DNA of 64,000 bases from Terriglobales bacterium. GTDB taxonomy: Bacteria; Acidobacteriota; Terriglobia; Terriglobales; Acidobacteriaceae. Position 1 is the stretch's first letter. Every line of letters begins with the position of its first letter. Position numbers and translations under genes: made by a program. The DNA is taken from positions 62,001-126,000 of the forward strand of contig JAATEV010000050.1 in assembly GCA_015655585.1 (NCBI GenBank), given 5' to 3'. Under the pieces are notes generated by a model. The model ran no database searches. It was not told where the DNA came from and saw nothing but the letters and a program-made list of their open reading frames with translations. Below are positions 63,898 through 64,000 of this stretch, one piece after another.

Positions 63898-64000
63898 GAC
63901 ATCTGACGAGTTTCTAACGCAATGCCGCGTAAGTGCAGAGATCGAAGAGAACTTATTGCCCGTTACAAAGGAATGGAGTCTCAACAGGTTATTCCTCTAT

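Overview
The window is about 60% GC or higher, densely coded, and looks chromosomal. It most resembles an acidobacterium of the class Terriglobia (Granulicella/Terriglobus/Edaphobacter type). The reasons are an Oar-like TonB receptor with a carboxypeptidase-regulatory N-terminal domain, a two-piece KdpD, several proteins of the kind annotated as uncharacterised in that group, and intergenic repeats built from GCAAC-type hexamers. This placement is a judgement from gene content. No rRNA gene is present to settle it.

Layout. 1-3022: end of an RND multidrug efflux operon (pump C-terminus, adaptor, outer-membrane channel). 3023-11102: potassium-stress locus, with a sensor kinase divergent from a KdpD N-terminal protein, then KdpE, a 34-residue membrane peptide, and kdpF-A-B-C. 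11212-13937: two small membrane proteins, a bactofilin and an exported protein. 14009-17794: gyrB divergent from rpmI-rplT. 17960-24751: a DprE1/DprE2-like epimerase pair, a Tat-exported amidase, an orphan ABC ATPase, a TauE-like exporter, a DUF971 protein and a LOG-like protein. 24883-30644: a UvrD/PcrA helicase with an acidic insert, a 51-residue basic protein, an amino-acid permease and adenosine deaminase. 30913-40055: a DUF429-like protein, a PIN toxin-antitoxin pair, a mosaic alaS, a repeat-rich gap, an AMIN-type amidase and an exported protein. 40253-40644: a candidate small RNA and tRNA-Thr(CGT). 40679-52999: PQQ dehydrogenase, two Tat-type cupins, a TonB receptor, an S9 peptidase, a proline-racemase-family enzyme and a GH35-like galactosidase; I suggest these may use hydroxyproline-rich glycoproteins. 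53137-56972: a MerR-TPR fusion, an MFS transporter, an APC permease and tRNA-Arg(TCT). 57031-60483: a MarR-controlled cluster resembling the Bacillus MhqR quinone/catechol regulon. 60543-63897: a three-way-junction element, a LysR regulator divergent from an SDR gene, an SDR broken by an internal deletion, and two small genes.

Points that stand out: (i) at least nine genes have a -10-like hexamer 5-7 bases before the start codon, suggesting leaderless mRNAs; (ii) alaS has a low-GC central segment that includes an extra block of about 80 residues; (iii) KdpD is split into two divergent genes, with a tiny ORF translationally coupled to kdpF; (iv) the MarR cluster carries two near-identical 20-bp operators; (v) a promoter-to-terminator unit at 40253-40365 contains no gene; (vi) a 78-nt three-way junction lies upstream of marR; (vii) the + strand is C-rich at about 50.2-55.5 kb but G-rich in the stretches sampled on either side.
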